DNA of 5,512 nt from a bacterium (lineage in GTDB: Bacteria > Zixibacteria > MSB-5A5 > GN15 > FEB-12). Below are positions 1-5,512 of this stretch, in pieces. The first letter of the stretch is position 1; every line of letters begins with the position of its first letter. Both the position numbers and the translations under genes were made by a program. The stretch spans positions 1 through 5,512 of the forward strand of contig DAOUUR010000191.1 in NCBI GenBank assembly GCA_030668045.1, written 5' to 3'. The notes under the pieces were generated by a model, which saw only the letters and a list, made by a program, of their open reading frames with translations, was not told the origin of the DNA and ran no database searches.

Positions 1-54
1 CCGGTCAGTGTTCGGCGTTATATTTCCCTTTTCAATGAACACTCCGACGCGTAA
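1..54 (+). CDS. Possible 3' end of an upstream gene (partial)
   Basis: Reading from base 1 there are 17 open codons (PVSVRRYISLFNEHSDA) and then TAA at 52-54, nine bases before the next start codon. The composition is compatible with a protein C-terminus, and the tight spacing to the acyl-CoA ligase would match the 1- and 4-base gaps seen further down the same transcription unit. The piece is far too short to identify and could equally be non-coding sequence that is open by chance. It is listed only because nothing else explains the first 54 bases. Confidence 0.22.
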   Translation, partial: PVSVRRYISLFNEHSDA

Positions 55-63
55 ATTGTATGT

Positions 64-1734
64 ATGGCTTCTCAAGCAGAATCAGGCCGTAAAACCGGCA
101 CATTTCTACCGAGCGCTCTGGATCGTTCGATCGAAAAACATGCCGACCTGATCGCGCTAAAGGCCGAAGGTGGCCGGGGGTACAGTTACACCTATCGGGA
201 AGTTGGACAGATGATCGACCGTCTGGCGGCCGGGCTTATTGGCAACGATCTGCTGCCAATACCGGAGATAGGTATCCTCTCGGAAAACAGACCGGAATGG
301 TCGGTTGCTTACTTTGCGATACTGAAAGCGGGGGGGACGGTTGTTCCGATAGATGCCAACCTCAAAGAGAATGAAATTGCCAGGATAATCGAACACGCCG
401 GTCTGAAGGTTATCTTTGTCTCCGGTCAGTTCGAGCAAATGGTGGACGGTTTTGACAGTATCACAACGGTGATTTCATTTGAGGAGGTCTCGTCGCAGAG
501 TTGGTTTGAGATTATGGCAGACAAGGGAACGCAGGTGCCCGTGCCAACCGACGTGCCGGTAGCCGCGTTGATCTATACTTCCGGAACAACCGGTGCGCCC
601 AAGGCAGTTGAGTTGACGCATCGTAATCTGTTGTCGAACTACGAGGGCATCATTGATGCCTGCATGCTCACCTCAGAAGACAACGGTTATTCAGTTTTGC
701 CGCTGCATCATACGTTTGAGGCGATGATCGGCATGATTACGCCCCTCCTGTGTGGCATGACGATTGTCTATTCCAGATCGCTTAAGTCCAAGGAAATTAT
801 TGAAGATATTCGCTGCAGTGAAGTAACTGTCATGGCAGCGGTTCCCCTCCTCTATGAAAAAATGTATATCTCGATTCGCAGGGGGATAGAGGCTGCCCCG
901 GCGGGCAAAAGACTGGCTTTCAATCTGCTGTTCAATATGTCGCGCGCCGGATGGAAACTCGGCCTGAGACTGGGACGGACACTCTTTGCGCCCCTGAGGG
1001 AAAAAGTCGGTCTTGGCTCGGTACGGTTGTTCGTCTCCGGTGGGGCTGCTATCTCGCCACGCATCGTCGCTTTCTTCAATTATCTGGGGATCGATTTTAT
1101 TCAGGGCTACGGGTTGACTGAATGCTCTCCGGTGGTAACGGTAAATCGCATTGCCGTTATCCAGTTCGGATCGGTAGGACCACCGCTCTTTAATGTTGAA
1201 ACCAGAATTGACAACCCGGACTCCGATGGTATCGGTGAAATCCTGGTCAGAGGGGAAAACGTCACCCCCGGCTATCGCGACAATCCTGAGGAGACCGTCA
1301 AACTGATCAGAGACGGCTGGCTCTACACCGGCGATTTGGGGACACTACGCAAAGGCCACCTGTGGATTACCGGACGATGCAAGTCGTTGATTGTCTCAGC
1401 GGCGGGGAAAAATATCTACCCTGAGGAACTTGAGGAACGTCTGCTGGAGTCTGCCGCTATTGCCGAGGCGGTTGTTTTTGGTCGTCCCAAAGAGAACCGG
1501 CAGGGGGAGGAAGTGCGTGCTATCGTCGTGCCCGATCTTGATCAGTTGAAAGAAAGTCACGGTATTGATCCGTACTTCCCCAATACAACTCGCGTCCACG
1601 AAATTATCGAAAAGGAATTCGGCGTCTTCAATCAGAAAGTGGCTGACTACAAACGAATCACCGGATGGGAAATCAGGTTTGAGGAGTTGGAGAAAACATC
1701 GACTAAAAAAGTTAAACGATTCCTGTACAAGTGA
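64..1734 (+). CDS. AMP-forming long-chain acyl-CoA ligase (FadD-like)
   Basis: Probable fatty acid-CoA ligase of the ANL (acyl/aryl-CoA synthetase) superfamily: ATP, a fatty acid and CoA give acyl-CoA, AMP and pyrophosphate through an acyl-adenylate. At 556 residues it is close to the usual family length. Visible motifs in order: P-loop YTSGTTGAPK (171-180), GYGLTECSP (348-356), YTGDLG with the ribose-binding Asp (421-426), hinge region GRCKSLIVSAAGKNIYP (437-453), and C-terminal TSTKKVKR (545-552), where K549 sits at the catalytic lysine position. The usual PxTxxGK form is altered to ExTxxKK, with Lys replacing Gly; the hinge has KS rather than the common KD. No signal peptide or clear membrane helix is seen, so it is probably cytosolic or peripheral to the membrane. 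ATG 64 is chosen because the family N-terminus begins about ten residues later and an in-frame TAA lies at 52-54. No Shine-Dalgarno is evident. Chain length and exact substrate cannot be read from sequence. It is first of three closely packed genes. Confidence 0.93.
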   Translation: MASQAESGRKTGTFLPSALDRSIEKHADLIALKAEGGRGYSYTYREVGQMIDRLAAGLIGNDLLPIPEIGILSENRPEWSVAYFAILKAGGTVVPIDANLKENEIARIIEHAGLKVIFVSGQFEQMVDGFDSITTVISFEEVSSQSWFEIMADKGTQVPVPTDVPVAALIYTSGTTGAPKAVELTHRNLLSNYEGIIDACMLTSEDNGYSVLPLHHTFEAMIGMITPLLCGMTIVYSRSLKSKEIIEDIRCSEVTVMAAVPLLYEKMYISIRRGIEAAPAGKRLAFNLLFNMSRAGWKLGLRLGRTLFAPLREKVGLGSVRLFVSGGAAISPRIVAFFNYLGIDFIQGYGLTECSPVVTVNRIAVIQFGSVGPPLFNVETRIDNPDSDGIGEILVRGENVTPGYRDNPEETVKLIRDGWLYTGDLGTLRKGHLWITGRCKSLIVSAAGKNIYPEELEERLLESAAIAEAVVFGRPKENRQGEEVRAIVVPDLDQLKESHGIDPYFPNTTRVHEIIEKEFGVFNQKVADYKRITGWEIRFEELEKTSTKKVKRFLYK

Positions 1735-1735
1735 T

Positions 1736-2155
1736 ATGACAGTAAAGACTGAAGAGATAACATTCAATACGTCGGGACCGGGCGACATCGTTGACATTAC
1801 TTCCGAGATGGCACAGGCGCTTGGTCGGTCGGGTCTGACTGATGGCACCATAACCGCCTTCGCGCCCGGAGCCACGACCGGCATCACGACCATTGAGTAC
1901 GAACCGGGCTTGATAAAAGACCTGCCCGAACTGATGGAAAAACTGATCCCATCCGACCGTGCCTATGAGCACGACAACACGTGGCACGACGGTAACGGCT
2001 TTTCGCATCTTCGTTCGGCCCTGATGGGGTCGGATATCACCGTCCCGTTTGTCGCTGGCAAGATGACACTGGGCGCCTGGCAGCAGATCGTGTTCCTGGA
2101 GTTTGACAACAAGGCACGATCAAGAACAGTGATTCTCCAGATGATGGGCCAGTGA
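1736..2155 (+). CDS. YjbQ/UPF0047 family protein (secondary thiamine-phosphate synthase-like)
   Basis: A 139-residue single-domain protein of the YjbQ (UPF0047) family, at normal family length. The diagnostic core is present: APGATTGITTIEYEPG (43-58), then HDNTWHDGNGFSHLRSALMG (79-98) with conserved His79, His84 and His91, then a GAWQQIVFLEFDN stretch (113-125). In Escherichia coli YjbQ has weak thiamine-phosphate synthase activity, but the main role of the family is unsettled, so the enzyme name is tentative. The frame is open from 1565, inside the ligase gene. ATG 1736 is preferred because the residues encoded before it do not look like the family and the start falls one base after the ligase TGA. 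That spacing and the lack of a visible ribosome binding site suggest translational coupling. No thiamine biosynthesis gene is visible nearby. Confidence 0.9.
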   Translation: MTVKTEEITFNTSGPGDIVDITSEMAQALGRSGLTDGTITAFAPGATTGITTIEYEPGLIKDLPELMEKLIPSDRAYEHDNTWHDGNGFSHLRSALMGSDITVPFVAGKMTLGAWQQIVFLEFDNKARSRTVILQMMGQ

Positions 2156-2159
2156 CCTT

Positions 2160-3980
2160 ATGAACATCAAAACGCTTGAACTAATCGACAACACGCTGCG
2201 AATTATCGATCAGACACGACTGCCGGGTGAGTTGGTCTATCTTGACCTTACCAACTACACTGACATCATCGCGGCGATAAAATCTTTGGCCGTTCGGGGC
2301 GCTCCTGCTATCGGTATTGCCGCTGCTTATGGTATAGCAATCGCCGCCGGAGAAAATCCGCAGGTTGACCGCGCTTACATGCAACGGGTGGGGGAGGAGA
2401 TAAAGGCCGCCCGTCCGACGGCGGTCAATCTGATGTGGGCGATTGACCGAACTCTCAAAGCCTTGTCCGATGATTCAGATATCGCGAAAGATGCGCGACG
2501 TATCGCTCTGGCGATCCACGAGGAAGATCGCATTTTGTGCCAGAAGATCGGTGCCATCGGCGCGGCCTTGATAAACGACGGTGACACTATCCTCACCCAC
2601 TGTAACGCCGGGGCGTTGGCGACCGGTGGTATCGGCACCGCGCTTGGGGTGATCTATACATGTCAGGAGCAGGGCAAGAAGGTCAAAGTATATGCTGATG
2701 AAACCCGCCCCCTCCTGCAGGGCGCACGACTGACGGCCTGGGAACTCGGGCAGGCGGGAATTGATGTCACGCTAATCACAGACTCCACTGCCGGGATGCT
2801 GATGCAACAGGGGAAGATCGACCATGTCATAGTAGGTGCAGACCGGATCGCAAAAAACGGTGACTTTGCCAACAAGATCGGAACATACCCTTTGGCTGTT
2901 CTGGCCAAAGCGCACAACGTTCCATTCTACGTGGCGGCGCCGTACTCGACATTTGATGATGCGATTGAGTCGGGTGATGATATTGTGATCGAAGAACGCG
3001 CCGCCGAAGAAGTCACCGAAGGTTTTGGTCGCCGCACCGCCCCCGATGGCGTAGCTGTTTTTTCACCCGCCTTTGATGTCACCCCCCACAACCTGGTCAC
3101 AGCTTATGTGACTGATAGAGGGGTTGAGCATGCAAGCATGTCTTCCAAGATTCCGAAGGTCGTTTACAAATATCGAAGTTGGGTCAACAAGAACAAGAAC
3201 AAACCCAATTATGATAGACAGATTCTAACCGACAACGTTGCATACTTTGCATCAGCCCGAAAGTTCAACGATCCTTTCGATTGCGCCATCCCACCTCGGT
3301 TGGATATTGCGACTGATGAGGAGTACATGTCTTTTTGCAGGGAACGTTTGCCTGAGACAAATCCCGAATGGGACGAAGCCAGGGTGGATGCCGAGGCGAC
3401 TGAGTTGTGCGAAAGCGGGATATTCAAAGACGATAAACGTCTGGCACAGGTTCATGACGAACTCCAAAAAGACAAGTACAGCAAATTTGGCCTCTTTACT
3501 GTTTCTGAAGTAAAAGACAATTTGCTGATGTGGTCACACTATTCTGACTCGCACAAGGGGTTCTGCGTTGGCCTTGATAGCGATGTGCTCAGAAAGCATT
3601 TCAAGACGTTGGAGGAGAACGACAAAGTTCTTGTGGAGGATCCTGTGGAGGAACTATGTGTCGAATACTACGCTGAGTACCCAGCGTGGAATACATTTGA
3701 AGGGGACGATAAAGAGTGGTTGTTCCAACAGTTCAGGACGAAGTCAGCGGATTGGGGATATGAGCGCGAATGGCGATACATCCTGATGCGGAAGACGGAT
3801 GAGCCCCTCGTCATTCCAAAAGAGGCCATCGTAGAGGTAATCCTTGGATGCGAAATGCTTGAAGAGCATAAGACTGATATCAAGAATGTACTGCGAGAAA
3901 ATGCAATTCACGCCAAGTTGTATCAGGCAGTTAAGTCAAAATCCGCATTCGCTCTCGAATTCGACCCAGTTGACTACTGA
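2160..3980 (+). CDS. mtnA: S-methyl-5-thioribose-1-phosphate isomerase fused in frame to a DUF2971 domain
   Basis: Residues 1-322 are an MtnA (aIF2B/eIF2B-like) isomerase, which converts methylthioribose-1-phosphate to methylthioribulose-1-phosphate in methionine salvage. Visible: RGAPAIG (46-52), the THCNAGALATGG segment with catalytic-type Cys148 (146-157), GADRIAKNGDFANKIGT with catalytic-type Asp228 (226-242), and the late FDVTPHNLVTAYVTDRGV (305-322). MtnA proteins usually go on about 10-30 residues with a PPY-type tail; here that tail is absent. The frame instead enters a DUF2971 domain (about 333-600): KYRS (337-340), FNDPFDC (369-375), MWSHYSDSHKGFC (457-469) and WGYEREWR (532-539). 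All catalytic-type MtnA residues remain, so activity may survive. Hand-counted G+C is 57% in the MtnA part (2221-2820) and 47% in the DUF2971 part (3181-3960). The start is four bases after the upstream stop, with no clear ribosome binding site. One fused protein or two overlapping products are both possible. Confidence 0.88.
   Translation: MNIKTLELIDNTLRIIDQTRLPGELVYLDLTNYTDIIAAIKSLAVRGAPAIGIAAAYGIAIAAGENPQVDRAYMQRVGEEIKAARPTAVNLMWAIDRTLKALSDDSDIAKDARRIALAIHEEDRILCQKIGAIGAALINDGDTILTHCNAGALATGGIGTALGVIYTCQEQGKKVKVYADETRPLLQGARLTAWELGQAGIDVTLITDSTAGMLMQQGKIDHVIVGADRIAKNGDFANKIGTYPLAVLAKAHNVPFYVAAPYSTFDDAIESGDDIVIEERAAEEVTEGFGRRTAPDGVAVFSPAFDVTPHNLVTAYVTDRGVEHASMSSKIPKVVYKYRSWVNKNKNKPNYDRQILTDNVAYFASARKFNDPFDCAIPPRLDIATDEEYMSFCRERLPETNPEWDEARVDAEATELCESGIFKDDKRLAQVHDELQKDKYSKFGLFTVSEVKDNLLMWSHYSDSHKGFCVGLDSDVLRKHFKTLEENDKVLVEDPVEELCVEYYAEYPAWNTFEGDDKEWLFQQFRTKSADWGYEREWRYILMRKTDEPLVIPKEAIVEVILGCEMLEEHKTDIKNVLRENAIHAKLYQAVKSKSAFALEFDPVDY
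3138..3980 (+). other. DUF2971 domain with a possible independent start inside the mtnA fusion
   Basis: An in-frame ATG at 3138 (residue 327 of the fused frame) would give a 280-residue protein starting MSSKIPKVVYKYRSW, which is how free-standing DUF2971 proteins typically begin and a normal length for them. A purine-rich GAGGGG at 3118-3123 lies 14 bases upstream, rather far for a good ribosome binding site. DUF2971 has no established function to my knowledge and tends to turn up as an accessory gene of patchy distribution. The conserved FNDPFDC, HYSDSHKGFC and YEREWR stretches suggest a folded enzymatic or ligand-binding domain, but I cannot name a reaction. There are no membrane segments. 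This entry is the alternative reading of the second half of the fused frame, not an additional gene. Confidence 0.55.
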
Positions 3981-4036
3981 GATGGCCTATTAGGTAGCCC
4001 CTTGTGCCCCTCTCCCCACACTTGTGCCGTTAAAAG
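3981..4036 (+). other. Spacer after the fusion gene with an 8-base direct repeat
   Basis: No gene is seen. CTTGTGCC occurs at 4001-4008 and again at 4021-4028, exactly 20 bases (about two helical turns) apart, just upstream of the candidate promoter. I looked here for the displaced tail of mtnA (an RPPY-like continuation) in all three forward frames and did not find it. No convincing terminator hairpin with a T-tract was found either. Confidence 0.4.
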
Positions 4037-4065
4037 TTGTTAGCTGTCTGGCCGATACATATATA
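4037..4065 (+). promoter_or_regulatory. Candidate sigma70-type promoter for the SprT-like gene
   Basis: TTGTTA (4037-4042) and TATATA (4060-4065) are separated by 17 bases, the optimal spacing for a housekeeping promoter. A transcript would start near 4072, about 20 bases before the ATG at 4093. If correct, it rules out the upstream GTG at 4024 as the translation start. Support is by eye only. Confidence 0.42.
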
Positions 4066-4092
4066 GATAAGCAACAATACGGATACCCGACG

Positions 4093-4806
4093 ATGCGGAA
4101 AAGTAAAGCCCACAAACGCGCCCTCAAAGCCGCCAACCTCGACCTTTTCCCGGTCGTGACCGAAGAGCAGTCGCTAGCAACAAACCGTCTGGTCCCTATA
4201 GGCGGCTTGATTCCTGATAATCTGACCAAACCAGCCCCGGCTACTCTCTATACTAAGATTGCCGAACACGCCCGACGGACACCAGCGCAAACTTCGTTGA
4301 CTCCCGATCTCGACCGTAACGCCGTTGCGCTGGGTATCGACTCGCTACCGTCCGTGCGCACGCTGTATGTCATGTACGATATTTTCAATCGGCAGTACTT
4401 CGGCGGTGAGTTGTCGCCGGTATCAATCGAGTATTCTACCCGCATGGCCAGCGCCGGTTTGTATGACCGTACGAACCGGATGATCCGACTCGGGCGAAAA
4501 TATCACGAGCTTTTCCCCGATGATATCGAAGATACGCTCAAGCATGAGATGATCCATCAACGGCACTGGCGTCATGATGCTGCGTTTAAGGCTGTAGCGG
4601 CTCGAATTGGAGCCTCGGTCCGGGCCAAAGCACACCCTTCGCTCCGTCGCCCGCCTCGTTATGTCTATGTCTGTCCGGCCTGCCAAACCGAGTACCCGCG
4701 CCAGAAACGGTTGGTGATGGCCTCCTGCGGCAAGTGCTCATCCCGGCACCGATATGATGACCATTTCAAGCTCAAGCTGCACAAGTCGTCCCCCAAAAAA
4801 CGTTAG
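4093..4806 (+). CDS. SprT-like zinc metallopeptidase with C-terminal zinc ribbon
   Basis: A 237-residue SprT-like protein. The order is: a basic N-terminus (MRKSKAHKR) and about 80 residues I do not recognise; a SprT-type lead-in LYVMYDIFNRQYFGGELSPV (91-110); the zincin motif HEMIH (151-155) with catalytic Glu152 and zinc ligands His151 and His155; a probable third ligand His161; and a zinc ribbon with CPAC (194-197) and CGKC (212-215). The basic tail ends KSSPKKR. SprT-like/Spartan/Wss1 relatives include DNA-protein crosslink proteases, so a DNA-linked peptidase role is reasonable but inferred. Only five residues separate HExxH from His161, shorter than in E. coli SprT and more like YgjP/WLM-type zincins. 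The frame is open to a GTG at 4024, but ATG 4093 is preferred because a promoter-like sequence covers 4037-4065. No Shine-Dalgarno is clear. The gene appears to be its own transcription unit. Confidence 0.85.
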   Translation: MRKSKAHKRALKAANLDLFPVVTEEQSLATNRLVPIGGLIPDNLTKPAPATLYTKIAEHARRTPAQTSLTPDLDRNAVALGIDSLPSVRTLYVMYDIFNRQYFGGELSPVSIEYSTRMASAGLYDRTNRMIRLGRKYHELFPDDIEDTLKHEMIHQRHWRHDAAFKAVAARIGASVRAKAHPSLRRPPRYVYVCPACQTEYPRQKRLVMASCGKCSSRHRYDDHFKLKLHKSSPKKR

Positions 4807-4833
4807 TTTTCAACTTCGACGGTTTGTTTTGGC

Positions 4834-4874
4834 ATAATTTTCGGAGACCTGGCCGGGAATTATCGGTCTGTTTT
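4834..4874 (+). terminator. Probable transcription terminator after the SprT-like gene
   Basis: ATAATTTTCGG (4834-4844) pairs with CCGGGAATTAT (4853-4863). This makes an 11-pair stem (nine Watson-Crick pairs, two G-T) around an 8-base loop. It lies 28 bases after the SprT-like stop and is followed by CGGTCTGTTTT. The T-run starts several bases after the stem and is short, so it is not a textbook intrinsic terminator. The loop bases AGACC (4845-4849) can also pair with GGTCT (4865-4869), which ends right before the TTTT run. Confidence 0.42.
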
Positions 4875-5000
4875 AGCGATTTGGAGCAGCATGCTGTCGG
4901 CCTAACTTGCTACTGTTAAATATCTTGGCCGTGTGGTCGATACTATAAACGATGCTACCAAACTGATTATCAGGGTCTTTGAGATTTTCAATGGTTTCTG
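4875..5000. other. Intergenic stretch upstream of rplM, no gene seen
   Basis: No credible reading frame, tRNA or known structured RNA was recognised. It contains a perfect 10-base palindrome CAGCATGCTG at 4887-4896. A reverse-strand open frame spanning 4873-5217 reaches into rplM and is taken as a shadow of that gene. Confidence 0.4.
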
Positions 5001-5028
5001 TTGACAAGTTTGAGATTGTCACTATATT
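5001..5028 (+). promoter_or_regulatory. Strong sigma70-type promoter for rplM
   Basis: A perfect -35 hexamer TTGACA (5001-5006) and a -10-like TATATT (5023-5028) are 16 bases apart. Transcription would start near 5035 and give a leader of about 49 bases. TGACAA (5002-5007) and TTGTCA (5016-5021) form an inverted repeat across the -35 box and spacer, which could bind a regulator or be coincidence. The consensus quality fits a highly expressed ribosomal protein operon. Confidence 0.62.
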
Positions 5029-5073
5029 TTGTGGCTTTTTGTTTTTGGAACGAGTGAAATCGTAAAGGTGATT

Positions 5074-5077
5074 AAGG
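5074..5077 (+). promoter_or_regulatory. Ribosome binding site of rplM
   Basis: AAGG at 5074-5077 lies six bases before the ATG at 5084, and a second AAAGG lies at 5064-5068. This is the only gene in the window with a recognisable Shine-Dalgarno, and it supports the chosen start. Confidence 0.55.
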
Positions 5078-5083
5078 TTAGCA

Positions 5084-5512
5084 ATGAAGACGTTTCTCCC
5101 AAAAATTGACCCCGCCAAACGGCGTTGGGTTGTCATTGACCTGGACGGCGCGAACCTGGGACGCTCAGCGGTCAAGGTGGCCAATAAGTTAACCGGCAAA
5201 GACAAGCCGATCTTCACACGTCATATCGATACCGGTGACCATGTGGTGGCGATCAATGCCGCGGGCGTGAAAGTCAAAGGTGCCAACAAGATGAAACAAC
5301 AGCGGTACTACAGCTACTCCGGTTATCCGGGTGGGCTGAGAACCGTTACTCTGGCCGAGAAGATGGAAAAGAGGCCGGACCAGGTATTCTCGCTGGCGGT
5401 TAGAAGGATGCTTCCCAAGAATCGTCTGGGTCGCAAAATGTTTAAGAAATTGTATGTCTATGCCGGACCGGAGCACCCGCACGGGGCGCAGAGGCCGGAA
5501 CCGATAGACTCC
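5084..5512 (+). CDS. rplM: 50S ribosomal protein L13 (3' end cut by the window edge)
   Basis: A large-subunit ribosomal protein that binds 23S rRNA and acts early in 50S assembly. The 143 codons present cover essentially the whole protein (E. coli L13 has 142 residues), but no stop is reached before the window ends. Family features: WVVIDLDGANLGRSAV (15-30), where the common DAxGxxLGR appears as DLDGANLGR; GDHVVAINA (51-59); SGYPGGLR (79-86); AVRRMLPKNRLGRKMF (105-120); and the C-terminal signature YAGPEHPHGAQRPEP (126-140). ATG 5084 places the N-terminus (MKTFLPK) where bacterial L13 proteins begin. The gene has its own strong promoter at 5001-5028. In most bacteria rpsI (S9) follows directly, so it is expected just beyond the edge. 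Confidence 0.96.
   Translation, partial: MKTFLPKIDPAKRRWVVIDLDGANLGRSAVKVANKLTGKDKPIFTRHIDTGDHVVAINAAGVKVKGANKMKQQRYYSYSGYPGGLRTVTLAEKMEKRPDQVFSLAVRRMLPKNRLGRKMFKKLYVYAGPEHPHGAQRPEPIDS

Noticed and set aside
19..24. TATATT as a -10 box for the acyl-CoA ligase gene
   Set aside because: The matching -35 would lie at or beyond the left edge and cannot be seen, and the region may instead be the end of an upstream gene.
1565..1735. Upstream extension of the YjbQ frame into the acyl-CoA ligase gene
   Set aside because: The 57 extra codons overlap the conserved ligase C-terminus in another frame and do not resemble any YjbQ N-terminus. ATG 1736 gives the normal family length.
1396..1893. Reverse-strand open frame of 165 codons across the ligase/YjbQ boundary
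   Set aside because: It is fully antisense to two well-supported genes and has no family resemblance.
3096..3112. GTCACA-GCTTA-TGTGAC as a CRP-type operator
   Set aside because: The half-sites are in the opposite order to the CRP consensus, and the sequence codes for conserved MtnA residues.
4024..4092. GTG start at 4024 adding 23 residues to the SprT-like protein
   Set aside because: The extension would overlap a promoter-like sequence (4037-4065), has no ribosome binding site, and the ATG at 4093 begins a typical basic N-terminus. It cannot be fully excluded.
4925..4949. TTGGCC ... TATAAA as a second rplM promoter
   Set aside because: The spacing is only 13 bases, too short for a sigma70 promoter.
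4873..5217. Reverse-strand open frame of 114 codons covering the rplM upstream region
   Set aside because: Its first third is antisense to rplM and the remainder crosses the rplM promoter. It shows no recognisable domain.
5189..5482. Reverse-strand open frame inside rplM
   Set aside because: It is a shadow of the conserved L13 coding sequence.

Overview
The window is from a bacterial chromosome, probably an uncultured lineage. Hand counts give about 57% G+C over 2221-2820 and about 47% over 3181-3960. The ribosomal protein L13 is clearly bacterial. The style of L13 and the sparse Shine-Dalgarno sequences loosely suggest an FCB-group or related candidate phylum (Zixibacteria-like), but I cannot fix the taxonomy without a search.

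Layout, all on the + strand. Bases 1-54 may be the last codons of an upstream gene. Next come three tightly packed genes: an AMP-forming long-chain acyl-CoA ligase (64-1734), a YjbQ/UPF0047-family protein one base later (1736-2155), and an mtnA-type S-methyl-5-thioribose-1-phosphate isomerase four bases after that (from 2160). The isomerase frame does not stop where MtnA proteins normally end. After residue 322 it runs without interruption into a complete DUF2971 domain and stops at 3980, giving a 606-residue fused frame. The DUF2971 part has markedly lower G+C and its own internal ATG (3138). This looks like a foreign gene that landed in the last codons of mtnA. It is the most unusual feature of the window.

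A 112-base gap holds an 8-base direct repeat and a plausible promoter (4037-4065) for a SprT-like zinc metallopeptidase (4093-4806) that has a C-terminal zinc ribbon. A 277-base gap follows, with a terminator-like hairpin (4834-4863) and a strong sigma70-type promoter (5001-5028). The gap leads into rplM (ribosomal protein L13, from 5084), which runs off the right edge just short of its stop.

How the genes relate: the first three probably form one transcription unit, judged by 1- and 4-base gaps, but they do not make an obvious single pathway (acyl-CoA formation, a thiamine-phosphate-synthase-like protein, methionine salvage). SprT-like and rplM each appear to have their own promoter. No RNA gene, CRISPR array, insertion sequence or integrase is visible.
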